Shown here piece by piece: positions 18,129 to 27,804 of a stretch of 64,000 nucleotides of DNA; the stretch's first letter is position 1, and each line of letters starts with the position of its first letter. Origin of the DNA: Agromyces larvae (GTDB lineage: Bacteria > Actinomycetota > Actinomycetes > Actinomycetales > Microbacteriaceae); contig NZ_CP094528.1 of the NCBI RefSeq assembly GCF_022811705.1, forward strand, positions 2,046,001 through 2,110,000. The letters are read 5' to 3'. The translations under genes and the position numbers were made by a program. The notes beneath the pieces are model-generated. The model searched no databases. It was given only the letters and a program-made list of their open reading frames with translations, and had not been told where the DNA came from.

Positions 18129-19244
18129 TCAGACCCGCGCGGCCTCCAGTCGCGCCGCAGCCAGCCGTTCGGCGGCCTCGAGCGTCGTGGTGCCGGCGGC
18201 ATCCGCGTCGCGGTACACGTCCGCGATCGTCTCGCCGATGCCCTCGAGCCGCGCGTCGAGTTCGGCCGGCGTCACGTCGGGCGACGCGGCGAGATCGAGG
18301 TACACGACGCCGCCGGCATTCGCGACGAAGTCTGGCGCCCACGTGATGCCTCGTTCGCGCAGCAGGCGTGCGACCTCGCGCGTGGCGAGCTGGTTGTTCG
18401 CGGCCCCGGCGACCGCGCGCACCCGCAGCTCCTCCACAACCTGCGGCGTGAGCACCCCGCCTAGCCCGCACGGCACGAACACGTCGGCCTCGACGCGGTG
18501 CGCCTCGTCGGGCTCGACCCATGCGGCGCCGAGCTCGTCGGCGAGCGCGCGGGTGTCCTCAGCGACATCCGTCACCGTGAGCCGCGCGCCCTCGGCCGCG
18601 AGGCGGCGGGCGAGCCGGCCGCCCACCTGCCCGAGGCCCGCGATGACGAGGTGGCGGCCGCGCACCTCCCGCGAGCCGAAGACGTGGTCGAGGGTGGCGA
18701 GGATCGACGCGTGCACGCCCGCAGCGGTCGCGTCGGCCGGCTCGCCGACGCCGCCCTGCTCGGGCGGCAGCCCGCATACGTGCGCGGTGCGTTCGGCGAC
18801 CACCGCCATGAGTTCGGCGCTGGTGCCGACGTCTTCGGCGGTCATGTAGGCGCCGCCGAGCGATTCGACCGCATCGCCGAGGTCGAGCATGGCGTCGCGG
18901 CGGCGCCGATCGTCGAGTTCGACGCCCGGCGGGATGCAGATGACCGACTTGCCGCCGCCCCGAGCGAGGCCGGCCGCGGCGTTCTTCAACGTCATCGCCT
19001 GCGAGAGCCGCAGCGCGTCGGCGAGGGCGTCGGTCCAGTGGTCGTACCGCCAGAGCCGCGCGCCGCCGAGCGCCTGGCCGAGGGCGGTGGAGTGCACGGC
19101 CACGATGATCGTGAGCTTCGAGCGTCGACCCCGGGTCACGAGCACGCGTTCGTGCTCGGGGGCGTCGAGCGGCAGGTCGACCGTGGTGGCGTGGGCTGCG
19201 GATGCGGTGGCAGCCGCGGGGGTCGCGGCATGGGTGATCGTCAT
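18129..19244 (-). CDS. Leucine/valine/phenylalanine dehydrogenase
   Basis: This 371-residue amino-acid dehydrogenase has the N-terminal Glu/Leu/Phe/Val domain, with TLKNAAAGLARGGGKSV carrying the substrate- and catalysis-related lysines. The NAD-binding Rossmann domain has GLGQVGGRLARRL. It catalyses reversible NAD-dependent oxidative deamination of branched-chain or aromatic amino acids to 2-oxo acids. The length fits leucine and valine dehydrogenases. The first 25 residues are Ala/Thr-rich and unconserved, so a later start is possible. It is transcribed alone between the purH terminator and the DDAH-like gene. Which amino acid it prefers cannot be read from sequence. Confidence 0.9.
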   Translation of the reverse strand: MTITHAATPAAATASAAHATTVDLPLDAPEHERVLVTRGRRSKLTIIVAVHSTALGQALGGARLWRYDHWTDALADALRLSQAMTLKNAAAGLARGGGKSVICIPPGVELDDRRRRDAMLDLGDAVESLGGAYMTAEDVGTSAELMAVVAERTAHVCGLPPEQGGVGEPADATAAGVHASILATLDHVFGSREVRGRHLVIAGLGQVGGRLARRLAAEGARLTVTDVAEDTRALADELGAAWVEPDEAHRVEADVFVPCGLGGVLTPQVVEELRVRAVAGAANNQLATREVARLLRERGITWAPDFVANAGGVVYLDLAASPDVTPAELDARLEGIGETIADVYRDADAAGTTTLEAAERLAAARLEAARV

Positions 19245-19311
19245 CGATCGTCTCCTCGTGTTCGCCTCGTGGGCGGGTGCGGTTCGGCGCCTCGTGAGCG
19301 CCTCACCTCAA

Positions 19312-19335
19312 GGGTACGACGGATGCCACGGCGCG
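19312..19335. repeat. 24-bp exact repeat shared with 49483-49506
   Basis: These 24 bases (starting GGGTACGACGGATGCC) occur again identically at 49483-49506. Both copies are downstream of a purine gene (purH here, guaB3 there) and upstream of the next minus-strand gene. Here the repeat forms the left half of the purH terminator hairpin. Confidence 0.8.
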
Positions 19336-19349
19336 GGGCCGTGGCATCC
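19321..19349 (-). terminator. Terminator hairpin after purH
   Basis: GGATGCCACGG (19321-19331) and CCGTGGCATCC (19339-19349) are perfect 11-base complements around a seven-base loop, 17 bases beyond the purH stop. There is no clear U-tract, as is common in this group. Confidence 0.75.
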
Positions 19350-19365
19350 GGTCACGCGGAACCGC

Positions 19366-21003
19366 TCAGTGGAAGAAGTGCCGCTCGCCCGTGAAGTACA
19401 TGGTGACGCCCGCGGCTGCGGCCGCCGCGACGACCTCGTCGTCGCGGATCGACCCGCCGGGCTGCACGATGGCCTTCACCCCGCCGTCGATGAGGATCTG
19501 CGGCCCGTCGGCGAAGGGGAAGAAGGCGTCGGATGCCGCGACCGACCCCGCGGCGCGGTCGCCCGCACGGTCGACGGCGAGCTTGCACGAATCGACCCGA
19601 TTGACCTGGCCCATGCCGACGCCCACCGACGCGCCGCCCGACGCGAGCAGGATCGCGTTCGACTTGACGGCGCGGCAGGCCGTCCACGCGAACGCGAGGT
19701 CGGCGAGGGTGGCCTCGTCGGCGGGCTCGCCCGCCACGAGGGTCCAGGTCGACGGGTCGGCGAACTGCCGGTCGGCCTGCTGCACGAGCAGTCCGCCCGA
19801 CACCTGCTTCAGTTCGAGCGCCGTCGGAGCGAACCCCTCTGGCAGGGTGAGCAGGCGCAGGTTCTTCTTCTGCGTCAGGATCTCGAGCGCCTCGGGTTCG
19901 AAGCCGGGTGCGACGAGCACCTCGGTGAAGATGCCCGCGACGGTCTCGGCCATCGCACGGGTCACGGTGCGGTTCGCGGCGATCACCCCGCCGTACGCCG
20001 ACACCGGGTCGCACTCGTGGGCACGGCGGTGGGCGTCGGCGATCGGGTCGACCCCCGCTGAACCTGCCGCGGCCGGCGACGCCACCGCGATGCCGCACGG
20101 GTTCGCGTGCTTGACGATCGCCACCGCGGGCCCGGCGAAGTCGAAGGCGGCGCGCACGGCCGCGTCGGCGTCGACGAAGTTGTTGTACGACATCTCTTTG
20201 CCGTGCAGCTGCGTCGCCTGCGCGATGCCGGGGGCGCCCGGCCCCTGCGCGGCGAAGATCGCGGCGGCCTGGTGCGAGTTCTCGCCGTAGCGCAGGTCGG
20301 TCTGCTTCAGCCAGCTGCCGGCGATCCACGCCGGGAACGGCGAGGCATCGGCGTCGCCGGCCGGCTGGTCGGGCGCGACGACGCTGCCGATCCAGGAGGC
20401 GACCGCGATGTCGTAGGTCGCGGTGTGCCGGAACGCCTCGCGGGCCAGCTCCCGGCGCTGTGCGAGCGTGGTGCCGCCCGCGGCGAGCGCTGCGCGCACG
20501 TCGTCGTACCGGTCGGGCGAGACCACGACGGCGACGTTCGCGTGGTTCTTCGCCGAGGCGCGCACCATCGCCGGGCCGCCGATGTCGATCTGCTCGATCG
20601 CCTGGTCGGGCGTCGCACCCGACGCCACCGTCGCGGCGAACGGGTACAGGTTCACCACCACGAGCTCGAACGGTGCGATGCCGAGCTCGGCGAGCTGACG
20701 CTCGTGGTCGTCGAGGCGCAGGTCGGCGAGCAGGCCCGAGTGCACGCCGGGGTGCAGGGTGCGCACCCGGCCGTCGAGGTGCTCGGGGTAGCCGGTGACG
20801 TCGGCCACCTGCGTGACCGGGAGGCCCGCGGCGGCGATCGCCGCGCCGGTGCCGCCGGTCGAGACGACCTCGACGCCCGCCTCGACGAGCGCGGTCGCGA
20901 GCTCGACGAGCCCGCGCTTGTCGCTCACGGCGACGAGCGCCCGGCGGATCGGCACGAGGTCGCGCTCGCGGTACAGACTCGGGTCGTGCGTGGCGCCGCT
21001 CAT
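19366..21003 (-). CDS. purH: Bifunctional AICAR formyltransferase / IMP cyclohydrolase
   Basis: This 545-residue protein performs the last two steps of IMP synthesis: formylation of AICAR with 10-formyl-THF, then ring closure. The N-terminal MGS-like cyclohydrolase domain shows VSDKRGL and VSTGGT. The C-terminal transformylase domain has the Lys-His catalytic pair in IVKHANPCG and the region PVSAYGG. Length matches the family. The ATG at 21003 overlaps the purN stop as ATGA, so the longer open frame to 21396 is not used. It is the last gene of the minus-strand run membrane-membrane-DUF6350-purN-purH and is followed by a hairpin terminator. Confidence 0.97.
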   Translation of the reverse strand: MSGATHDPSLYRERDLVPIRRALVAVSDKRGLVELATALVEAGVEVVSTGGTGAAIAAAGLPVTQVADVTGYPEHLDGRVRTLHPGVHSGLLADLRLDDHERQLAELGIAPFELVVVNLYPFAATVASGATPDQAIEQIDIGGPAMVRASAKNHANVAVVVSPDRYDDVRAALAAGGTTLAQRRELAREAFRHTATYDIAVASWIGSVVAPDQPAGDADASPFPAWIAGSWLKQTDLRYGENSHQAAAIFAAQGPGAPGIAQATQLHGKEMSYNNFVDADAAVRAAFDFAGPAVAIVKHANPCGIAVASPAAAGSAGVDPIADAHRRAHECDPVSAYGGVIAANRTVTRAMAETVAGIFTEVLVAPGFEPEALEILTQKKNLRLLTLPEGFAPTALELKQVSGGLLVQQADRQFADPSTWTLVAGEPADEATLADLAFAWTACRAVKSNAILLASGGASVGVGMGQVNRVDSCKLAVDRAGDRAAGSVAASDAFFPFADGPQILIDGGVKAIVQPGGSIRDDEVVAAAAAAGVTMYFTGERHFFH

Positions 21004-21593
21004 CGTGCGGTCAGCTCCTTCAGGTCGAGGTGGGCGTTGGCGATGTCGAGCACGGCCTGGATCAGCAGTCGTCGCTCGACGGGCTTGATGCGCTCGTGCA
21101 ATGCGGCCTCGGTGTCGCCGGGCAGCACGGGCACGCGCTCCTGCGCGATGATGGGGCCGCCGTCGACCGAGTCGTCGACGACGATGAGGCTCGCACCGGT
21201 CTGGTCGACGCCCGCGGCGAGCGCGTCGCGCACGCCGTGCGCGCCCGGGAACTCGGGCAGGTAGGCCGGGTGCGTGTTGATGAGGTTGGGGCTGAACGCG
21301 CGGATGACCCGCGGCGGCACGAGCCGCATGAGCCCCGACAGCACGACCAGGTCGGGTGCCCACTGGCGGATCTGCTCGATCAGCGCGTCGCCCCACGCCT
21401 CGCGCGACTCGTACGCGGTGAACGGCACGGTGAAGGTCGGGATGCCGAACTCCTCGCCGAGCACGAGCCCGTCGGCGTCGCGGTCGGCGCCGATGGCGAC
21501 CACACGGGCGGGGAACTCGGCGTCCTCGGATGCCTCGAGCAGTGCCCGCAGGTTGGAACCGCCGCCGGAGATGAGCACCACGAGCTTCAGCAC
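21000..21593 (-). CDS. purN: Phosphoribosylglycinamide formyltransferase
   Basis: This 197-residue GAR transformylase moves a formyl group from 10-formyl-THF to GAR in purine synthesis. It has the phosphate-binding [10 protein letters not shown] at the N-terminus. The catalytic set is Asn and His in INTHPAYLP and the Asp in VDGGPIIAQ. The reading frame continues far upstream, but the family begins at KLVVLISGG, so I place the start at the GTG at 21593; the ribosome site is weak. Its TGA overlaps the purH ATG by four bases, coupling the two enzymes. Confidence 0.95.
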   Translation of the reverse strand: MLKLVVLISGGGSNLRALLEASEDAEFPARVVAIGADRDADGLVLGEEFGIPTFTVPFTAYESREAWGDALIEQIRQWAPDLVVLSGLMRLVPPRVIRAFSPNLINTHPAYLPEFPGAHGVRDALAAGVDQTGASLIVVDDSVDGGPIIAQERVPVLPGDTEAALHERIKPVERRLLIQAVLDIANAHLDLKELTAR

Positions 21594-21676
21594 CTCACAA
21601 GGGTACCCGCTGCTCGGATGCGCATCGTGCGGCGCCGGCGGCGCGCAGGTCGGAGCCGACCTCGGCTGATCGTCGG

Positions 21677-23038
21677 CTAGCTCAGCAGATCCTCGGCGAC
21701 GCGCCGAGCATCGCCGCCGTTCGAGCCCGATTCGGCGGACTTCTCGGGCATCGCGAAGGACTTCTCGGGCATCGTGAAGGGGTCGGAGTCGGGGTCGTGA
21801 TGCAGCGCCCGCGCGGTGAACCCGCCCGCCAGGGCGCCGAGGAACACGGTGAGCGCGGCCATGAGCGCGACGGGCAGCGGCTCGGGTCCGACGACCGCGA
21901 GCCGCCCGGGCCCGGCCGCCCCGCCCGACCACCAGGCGAGCAGACCCAGCACCACGCCGGCGACAACCCCGGCGCCCGCCGCGATCGCCGCCGGCGACCA
22001 CCACGACTGCGCCATGCCCGCCGTGGCACGATGCGCGGCGAACGAGGACCACACCGTGGTGGCGCCCGCGAACCCCGCCACGAGCGGCACGAGCAGCCAC
22101 AGCATGCCGAACGGCACCCCGTCGGCCGGCACGATGCCGAGCAACGGCACGCCGGGCAGCGGCCCGAGCAGCGTGCCGTTCGGCGACACCGACGTCGCCG
22201 CACCGATCGCGAAGCCGGGGCCCAGCAGCCACGCCGCCGCCCAGACGACGAGGTTCGGCAGCAGCGCGAGTTCGCCGACGAAGAGCGCGAGCCCTCCGTC
22301 GATGCCTGGGCCGAGGGTCTGGGACAACCCGATGATCGTCGCGTAGTCGACGGCGATGAGCGCGGCCACCACCGCGGCGGCCAGGCCCAGGATCACGAAC
22401 GACGCGCCGGCGCCGACCCGCACGGCCGCGCGTACGGCCCCGACCAGGACCGGCGGCACGCCATCCACGACGGCGAGCAGCGGGTGGGCGCGGGAGTCGG
22501 CGGTCGCGGCATCCGGACCCTCGTCGATCTGCCGGAGCCCCTCGCCGATCGCACCGATCGCCACCCCGAGCGCCATCGCGAACGCGGGCAGGAGTCCGGC
22601 CTGCCAGGTCGACGTCGTCGCCGACGGATGCTGCGCCAGCACCGAGACCGCGACGCCGGCGCCGGCGAACACCGCCACCGCGGCGATCGCACCGGTGATC
22701 GCGTGCCCGGCGGCGGCCGACCGCCGGCCGATCCGCCGGCCGAACAGCACCGTCGCGAACGCGAAGCCGAGCAGCGCGAACGTGATCGGGAACGGGTCGC
22801 CGGCCCCGGCGACGCCGGTGCGCTCGGCGGTCAGCGGATCGAGCGTGACCACGAGGTCGACCCCGTGCCCCACGAGCCACACATCGCCCGCGGCCCGCAG
22901 GAACGCCGCAGCATCCACCTCGAGCCCGAAGTGCATCGACCAGAGCACCATGAGCGGAACGACCGCCACGCCGAGCCCGACCAACGCCGCGACGGCGGCC
23001 TCGAGGGCGGCCAGGAGCGAGATCGTGAGGCGTGACAT
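21677..23038 (-). CDS. DUF6350-type polytopic membrane protein
   Basis: This 453-residue protein has around ten hydrophobic helices and short loops rich in Gly/Ala. I recognise the DUF6350 family, which in actinobacteria commonly sits just before purN-purH; no function is established. Near the C-terminus is an imperfect tandem motif of MPEKSFA and MPEKSAE. It starts at the ATG at 23038, with GGAGGAA just upstream, and lies 12 bases after the preceding membrane gene. Position suggests co-transcription with the purine genes, but a role in purine metabolism is inference. Confidence 0.8.
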   Translation of the reverse strand: MSRLTISLLAALEAAVAALVGLGVAVVPLMVLWSMHFGLEVDAAAFLRAAGDVWLVGHGVDLVVTLDPLTAERTGVAGAGDPFPITFALLGFAFATVLFGRRIGRRSAAAGHAITGAIAAVAVFAGAGVAVSVLAQHPSATTSTWQAGLLPAFAMALGVAIGAIGEGLRQIDEGPDAATADSRAHPLLAVVDGVPPVLVGAVRAAVRVGAGASFVILGLAAAVVAALIAVDYATIIGLSQTLGPGIDGGLALFVGELALLPNLVVWAAAWLLGPGFAIGAATSVSPNGTLLGPLPGVPLLGIVPADGVPFGMLWLLVPLVAGFAGATTVWSSFAAHRATAGMAQSWWSPAAIAAGAGVVAGVVLGLLAWWSGGAAGPGRLAVVGPEPLPVALMAALTVFLGALAGGFTARALHHDPDSDPFTMPEKSFAMPEKSAESGSNGGDARRVAEDLLS

Positions 23039-23050
23039 TCCTCCGCGAGC

Positions 23051-24421
23051 CTAGCCCGCGAGGGCTCCCTCCGCGGGTTGCGGCGCGGGGCGTCGCAGGA
23101 GTTGCACGGCCAGCAGCGCCACCAGCGCGATGACGACCGTCCACACCACCAGTCCGACGGTGATCGGCCGGGTGAACAGCACGACGGCCGCCGCGACGAC
23201 CGCGATGAGCACGTAGGCGCCGACCCGCCACCGGTCGAGCCATTCGCCGAACCGCCCGGTGCCGACCCCGTGCCGATCGCCGGCCCGGCGCAACCCGTCG
23301 AACGCCGACGCCGCCGCACCGCGCACCGCGCGGGCCGGTCGGTACGGCCCCGAGAACCAGGCGAACAAGGCCACCAGCAGACCGAGCAGGAACAGCGCCG
23401 CGATCGAACCGCGCATCAGTTCGACCAGCTGCTCGTACAGTGCGTCGGCGGTGTCGCTCGGCATGATCGACGGGCTCACGGTGGCGACGAAGAACGCCTG
23501 CCCGATGCCGACCCCCGCGCCGAGCACGAGCATCGCGAACGCGAATCCGCCCGCCGTCCACACCAGGGCGGTGGTGCGGCGCCGAGCGACGAGCACCCCG
23601 GCGACCAGCAGTCCGAGCGACACGAACGGCAGCCAGAGACCGACCGCCACCGCGAGCGTGTACACCGTGCGCACCAGCGCGAGGGAATCGGCCTGCACGA
23701 TCTCGATGCTGCGATCGACCGCCGGGATCGCCGACGCGAACCCCACGCCCTGATCCACGAGCTGCTGCCGGACCTCCGCCACGATCGGCCCGAGCTGCAC
23801 CGACACGGTGCCGTCGCCGGCGAGCTGCAACGCCGCGTCGGGGTCGCCCTGCACGGCCGCCACGAACTGCGTGTGCGAGATCCGCAGCGCCTGGTTCCAG
23901 ACATCCGCGAACGCCTCGGAGGTGATCACGCGCTCGACCACCTGCGACACCAGCGATCGCAGCCCCTCGGCCGCGGGCCCCTCGAGCAGGCCGAGCGCAT
24001 CCTGGGCGCGCGGCGGCAGGTCGAGCGACCGGATCCCGTCGAACACGCTCGCGGTGAGCGCATCGATGTCGACCTGCTCGTCGATGACCGTCGTGACCTG
24101 GTCGACGAGGTAGGCCTGCACGGCCGGGTCCTCGGCCAGCGGCCCGAAGGTCTGCACGAACCGGTCGGTGTCGACGAGTTCGAGCCTGGCCCAGCCGCCG
24201 ATGAGCGCCACCGGCGCGAGCAGGATGCCGAGCACGATCAGCACGGCCGACACGGGCGCGCGCCACCGCCCTGGCATGCGGCCGGATGCCTCGCCGGCGC
24301 GGCCGGCGCCCGTCCCCCCGGCACCGTCGTCGATCAGCGCCGTGTCGCGTTCGCGCAGTGCCCGGTTCTCAGCCTCGAGTTCCGCGATGCGCGCCTCGAG
24401 TTCCGCCGCGGTCTTCGCCAT
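23051..24421 (-). CDS. Membrane protein with N-terminal coiled coil, unknown function
   Basis: This 456-residue protein starts with a short coiled coil (residues 3-30, [19 protein letters not shown]). One transmembrane helix follows at about 52-75. An extracytoplasmic segment of about 170 residues is rich in acidic and Val/Ile residues (reading [13 protein letters not shown]), and the C-terminal half holds several helices. I do not recognise a characterised family. The start is the ATG at 24421, with GGGGGCGGAG upstream; the frame is open to 24553 but that extension is Arg-rich and non-family-like. It lies between two other membrane genes in the purNH run. Confidence 0.75.
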   Translation of the reverse strand: MAKTAAELEARIAELEAENRALRERDTALIDDGAGGTGAGRAGEASGRMPGRWRAPVSAVLIVLGILLAPVALIGGWARLELVDTDRFVQTFGPLAEDPAVQAYLVDQVTTVIDEQVDIDALTASVFDGIRSLDLPPRAQDALGLLEGPAAEGLRSLVSQVVERVITSEAFADVWNQALRISHTQFVAAVQGDPDAALQLAGDGTVSVQLGPIVAEVRQQLVDQGVGFASAIPAVDRSIEIVQADSLALVRTVYTLAVAVGLWLPFVSLGLLVAGVLVARRRTTALVWTAGGFAFAMLVLGAGVGIGQAFFVATVSPSIMPSDTADALYEQLVELMRGSIAALFLLGLLVALFAWFSGPYRPARAVRGAAASAFDGLRRAGDRHGVGTGRFGEWLDRWRVGAYVLIAVVAAAVVLFTRPITVGLVVWTVVIALVALLAVQLLRRPAPQPAEGALAG

Positions 24422-24471
24422 CTCCGCCCCCTGCGATGACCATAGCGCCCGGCGCGCGCGGCGGCGGGAAC

Positions 24472-25059
24472 TCAGTGGATGAACGCCTTGGCGAGGATCA
24501 TCATGAACCCGAACGACGCCGTCGCGATCGCACCGATGAGGCAGACATACCATGCGGCGCCGCGGCGCACGAACGCGATCCAGCCGAGGACGGCGAGCAC
24601 GAGCACCCCGGACCAGAGCGCCACCCAGAGCGCGGTGTCGTCGTCGACCAGGTCGGTGGCGCCGAGCAGCAGGATGAGCGACGGGATGAGGGCCGAGGCG
24701 AGCAACCCGGCCGACCGCCGCAGCGACATCCGGAACGCCTCGCCGATGCCGACGACCCGCTCGTGGTCGAGACCGAGGTGCGCGAGCGTGCCGGCGTAGA
24801 CGTGCGCCGCCCAGAACACCACGACGGTCACGATCACCGTGGTGAACACGCTCCAGGACGTCTTGCCCGAGAAGCCGGCGACCACCTCGAGACCGGCGAC
24901 GAGGATCACGCCGTAGACCGCGGCCTCGGTGGCGAAGCTCGCCCGCAGGATCCGGCCCGCCCTCGTGTGCGGATGCGCGATGCGGGAGTCGGGCCCGGGC
25001 GCGGGCACGAACCGGGCGGCCTCGTCGTCGGCCGAGGCATCCTCGATGTCGCGCTCCAC
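24472..25059 (-). CDS. Small four-helix membrane protein, unknown function
   Basis: This protein of about 195 residues has an acidic N-terminus (ERDIEDASADDEAARF) and four hydrophobic helices between about residues 50 and 190. I do not recognise the family. I place the start at the GTG at 25059; the open frame continues to 25251 but only through the palindromic repeat at 25161, which is not coding. It is the first gene of the membrane-membrane-DUF6350-purN-purH run, 50 bases before the next gene. Confidence 0.7.
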   Translation of the reverse strand: MERDIEDASADDEAARFVPAPGPDSRIAHPHTRAGRILRASFATEAAVYGVILVAGLEVVAGFSGKTSWSVFTTVIVTVVVFWAAHVYAGTLAHLGLDHERVVGIGEAFRMSLRRSAGLLASALIPSLILLLGATDLVDDDTALWVALWSGVLVLAVLGWIAFVRRGAAWYVCLIGAIATASFGFMMILAKAFIH

Positions 25060-25160
25060 GCGCCCAGCGTAGCCGCCCCGCCCCGCCGGGTCCCCGCCCC
25101 GTCGGGTCCCCGCACCGCCAGGTCCCCGCCCCGCCGGTGCGCTGTACTCCCCCTCGCGCG

Positions 25161-25251
25161 GTGTACGCAATTCAGGTGCGGAGGTGTGTCGGCACTGCGA
25201 CACGCCGGGGTGCGGCGCAACACGCCGTGCGCGAACCTGAATTGCGTACAC
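25161..25251. repeat. Long palindrome with 17-bp perfect arms, family C
   Basis: GTGTACGCAATTCAGGT (25161-25177) and its exact reverse complement (25235-25251) flank a 57-base interior. The interior can itself fold, with TGTCG/CGACA near 25188-25202 and CGGCG/CGCCG near 25214-25226. It lies beyond the sucD terminator and before the next minus-strand gene. The interior CGACACGCCGGGG resembles that of the element at 43959. Confidence 0.88.
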
Positions 25252-25313
25252 GGTCGGAGGCCGAGAGCCGGGTGCCGGGGGCCGGGGGCCGGACGGGCCG
25301 CGGGCGCGGAACG

Positions 25314-25351
25314 CGAAGGGCGCGGCATCCGGTCGGATGCCGCGCCCTTCG
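25314..25351 (-). terminator. Terminator hairpin of sucCD
   Basis: A perfect 17-base stem (25314-25330 with 25335-25351) with loop GGTC sits 14 bases after the sucD stop. There is no U-run. It includes the octamer GGCATCCG/CGGATGCC on both arms. Confidence 0.85.
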
Positions 25352-25365
25352 AGCGGATGCGTCGC

Positions 25366-26274
25366 TTACGCGCCGAGCGCCTCGTAGACCTCGCGCAGCA
25401 GGCGCGCGGTCTCGCTCGGGGTCTTGCCGACCTTGACGCCGGCGGCCTCGAGGGCCTCCTTCTTCGCCTGGGCGGTGCCCGCCGAGCCCGACACGATCGC
25501 GCCGGCGTGGCCCATGGTCTTGCCCTCGGGGGCGGTGAAGCCCGCGACGTAGCCGACGACCGGCTTGGTGACGTTCGCCTTGATGAAGTCGGCCGCGCGC
25601 TCCTCGGCGTCGCCGCCGATCTCGCCGATCATGACGATCGCCTTGGTCTCGGGGTCGGCCTCGAACGCGGCGAGCGCGTCGATGTGCGTGGTGCCGATGA
25701 CCGGGTCGCCGCCGATGCCGATGGCGGTCGAGAAGCCCAGGTCGCGCAGCTCGTACATCATCTGGTACGTCAGCGTGCCCGACTTCGAGACGAGGCCGAT
25801 CGGGCCCTTGCCGGTGATGTTCGCCGGGGTGATGCCGACCAGCGCCTCGCCGGGGCTGATGATGCCCGGGCAGTTCGGGCCGATGATGCGGGTCTTGTTG
25901 CCCTGCTCCTTCGCGTACGCCCACGCCTCGGCCGAGTCCTGCACGGGCACGCCCTCGGTGATCACGACGAGCAGCGGGATCTCGGCGTCGATCGCCTCGA
26001 CCATCGCGTCCTTCGTGAAGGCCGGCGGCACGAACGCGATCGACACGTCGGCGCCGGTCTGCTCGATCGCCTCGGCGACGCTCGCGAAGACGGGCAGCTC
26101 GATGTCGTTGCCGTCCTTGTCCTGGTGCAGCACGGTGGTGCCGGCCTTGCGGGCGTTGACGCCGCCCACGACCTGGGTGCCCGCCGCCAGCATGCGGGCG
26201 GTGTGCTTCGAGCCCTCGCCGCCGGTGATGCCCTGGACGATGACCTTGTTGTCCTTGTTGAGGAAGATCGTCAT
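25366..26274 (-). CDS. sucD: Succinyl-CoA synthetase alpha subunit
   Basis: This 302-residue alpha subunit of the TCA-cycle ligase interconverts succinyl-CoA and succinate with ATP or GTP formation. The CoA-binding N-terminal domain shows [11 protein letters not shown], and the phospho-histidine is H256 in MGHAGAI. GPNCPG and KSGTL motifs are present, and length is standard. It follows sucC by 28 bases on the same strand and ends in a strong hairpin, so sucC-sucD form a transcription unit. Confidence 0.98.
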   Translation of the reverse strand: MTIFLNKDNKVIVQGITGGEGSKHTARMLAAGTQVVGGVNARKAGTTVLHQDKDGNDIELPVFASVAEAIEQTGADVSIAFVPPAFTKDAMVEAIDAEIPLLVVITEGVPVQDSAEAWAYAKEQGNKTRIIGPNCPGIISPGEALVGITPANITGKGPIGLVSKSGTLTYQMMYELRDLGFSTAIGIGGDPVIGTTHIDALAAFEADPETKAIVMIGEIGGDAEERAADFIKANVTKPVVGYVAGFTAPEGKTMGHAGAIVSGSAGTAQAKKEALEAAGVKVGKTPSETARLLREVYEALGA

Positions 26275-26302
26275 TGCATGTGTCCTTTCGTCGGCGAAGC
26301 GG

Positions 26303-27472
26303 CTACGCCGCCGTCGATGCCAGCTCGGCGGCCTTGTCGGCGCCCTGGTCCATGTTGTCGGCGAGGGTGACGAGCGGGTGCGCGGCCTCCTCGAGGATGC
26401 GGCGGCCTTCGACCACGTTGTTGCCGTCGAGGCGCACGACGAGCGGCTTGTTCGCCTCGCTGCCGAGCTCGGCCAGGGCGCCGACGATGCCCTTGGCGAC
26501 CTGGTCGCAGGCGGTGATGCCGCCGAACACGTTGACGAACACGCTCTTCACCTGCGGGTCGCCGAGGATGATCGACAGGCCGTTGGCCATGACCTCGGCC
26601 GACGCACCGCCGCCGATGTCGAGGAAGTTCGCGGGCTTCACGCCGCCGTGGTTCTCGCCGGCGTATGCGACGACGTCGAGGGTCGACATGACCAGGCCCG
26701 CGCCGTTGCCGATGATGCCGACCTCGCCGTCGAGCTTGACGTAGTTGAGGTCGAGCTCCTTGGCCTTCTGCTCGAGCGGGTCGGCGGCGGCCTTGTCTTC
26801 GAGCAGCGCGTGGCCGGCGTGGCGGAACTCGGCGTTCTCGTCGAGCGAGACCTTGCCGTCGAGGGCGATGACGTTGCCGTCTTCATCGAGGATGAGCGGG
26901 TTGACCTCGACGAGCGTCGCGTCCTCGGACTCGTAGACGTCGTAGAGCTTCACGAACACGTCGGCGACCTTGTCGACCAGGTCGGCCGGGAAGTTCGCGG
27001 CCTCGGCGATCTCGCGGGCCTTGGCGGGGGTGATGCCGGTGCCGGGGTCGACCTCGACGCGGGCGAGCGCCTCGGGCTTCTCGACGGCGAGCTGCTCGAT
27101 CTCCATGCCGCCCTCGACGCTGGTCAGCGAGAGGTACGAGCGGTTGGCGCGGTCCAGCAGCACCGAGAAGTAGAACTCCTGCGCGATCTTGGCACCGGCG
27201 GCGACCATGACGCGCTTGACGACGTGGCCCTTGATGTCGAGCCCGAGGATGGCCTTGGCGGCCGCTTCGGCCTCGTCGGCGTTCTTGGCGACCTTGACGC
27301 CGCCCGCCTTGCCGCGGCCGCCCGTCTTCACCTGGGCCTTGACCACGACGACACCGCCGAGCTGCTCGGCGGCCGCACGCACCTCTTCGGGCGTGTCGGC
27401 GACGATGCCGGGGAGCACCGGCACCCCGTACTTCTCGAAGAGGTCTCTGGCCTGGTACTCGTAAAGATCCAC
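26303..27472 (-). CDS. sucC: Succinyl-CoA synthetase beta subunit
   Basis: This 389-residue beta subunit has the ATP-grasp domain, starting with [18 protein letters not shown] and showing [14 protein letters not shown] for nucleotide binding. The C-terminal CoA-ligase domain has [12 protein letters not shown]. It begins with a GTG at 27472, and AGCAGAGC lies upstream. With sucD it forms the enzyme that makes substrate-level ATP or GTP in the TCA cycle. The upstream region contains a perfect dyad and a TAGCAT element (listed separately). Confidence 0.98.
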   Translation of the reverse strand: MDLYEYQARDLFEKYGVPVLPGIVADTPEEVRAAAEQLGGVVVVKAQVKTGGRGKAGGVKVAKNADEAEAAAKAILGLDIKGHVVKRVMVAAGAKIAQEFYFSVLLDRANRSYLSLTSVEGGMEIEQLAVEKPEALARVEVDPGTGITPAKAREIAEAANFPADLVDKVADVFVKLYDVYESEDATLVEVNPLILDEDGNVIALDGKVSLDENAEFRHAGHALLEDKAAADPLEQKAKELDLNYVKLDGEVGIIGNGAGLVMSTLDVVAYAGENHGGVKPANFLDIGGGASAEVMANGLSIILGDPQVKSVFVNVFGGITACDQVAKGIVGALAELGSEANKPLVVRLDGNNVVEGRRILEEAAHPLVTLADNMDQGADKAAELASTAA

Positions 27473-27543
27473 GCTCTGCTTCCAATCGGTCCGCGCGGGT
27501 CACGCGCAGGGATGGTGGGTGAGTTGCCCGGCCTCGAAATCTC

Positions 27544-27557
27544 TCTCGATGTCGAGA
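27544..27557. promoter_or_regulatory. Dyad TCTCGATGTCGAGA upstream of sucC
   Basis: Two six-base arms, TCTCGA and TCGAGA, flank TG, 72-85 bases before the sucC start. This is the size and form of an operator for a dimeric repressor. On the minus strand it would fall just downstream of a start site predicted from TAGCAT at 27579-27584. The regulator is unknown. Confidence 0.45.
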
Positions 27558-27578
27558 TATCCGCGCGGGCCGCCGTCC

Positions 27579-27607
27579 ATGCTACTCCCCCAGCCGTCCG
27601 CCTCAGA
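27579..27607 (-). promoter_or_regulatory. Candidate sucCD promoter
   Basis: Read on the minus strand, TTCTGA is followed after 18 bases by TAGCAT (27579-27584). This places a start near 27572, about 100 bases before sucC. It is a weak match, offered as a candidate. The rest of 27473-27804 shows no gene. Confidence 0.35.
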
Positions 27608-27804
27608 ATCGGGCGCTGATCGGCGCGAGGCCGCGCATCGGTCGCCGCCCGCAACCCCTTCCGCGCGCGGGTCGCGGCCGCGACTCCGGCCGCATGACGG
27701 ATGCTCCGGGCTCGGCGCCGCGCGCCCGCGTCGGCATCTCGGGGACGGCCGCCGGATTCGCCGGCCCCCTCCCGTTCGACGGCGGAACGCAGGAGGATGG
27801 CGAT

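Noticed and set aside
19366..21396. PurH extended to an upstream start at 21396
   Set aside because: The extension reads through purN in another frame and is Arg/Ala-rich; the ATG at 21003 is coupled to the purN stop and matches the family start.
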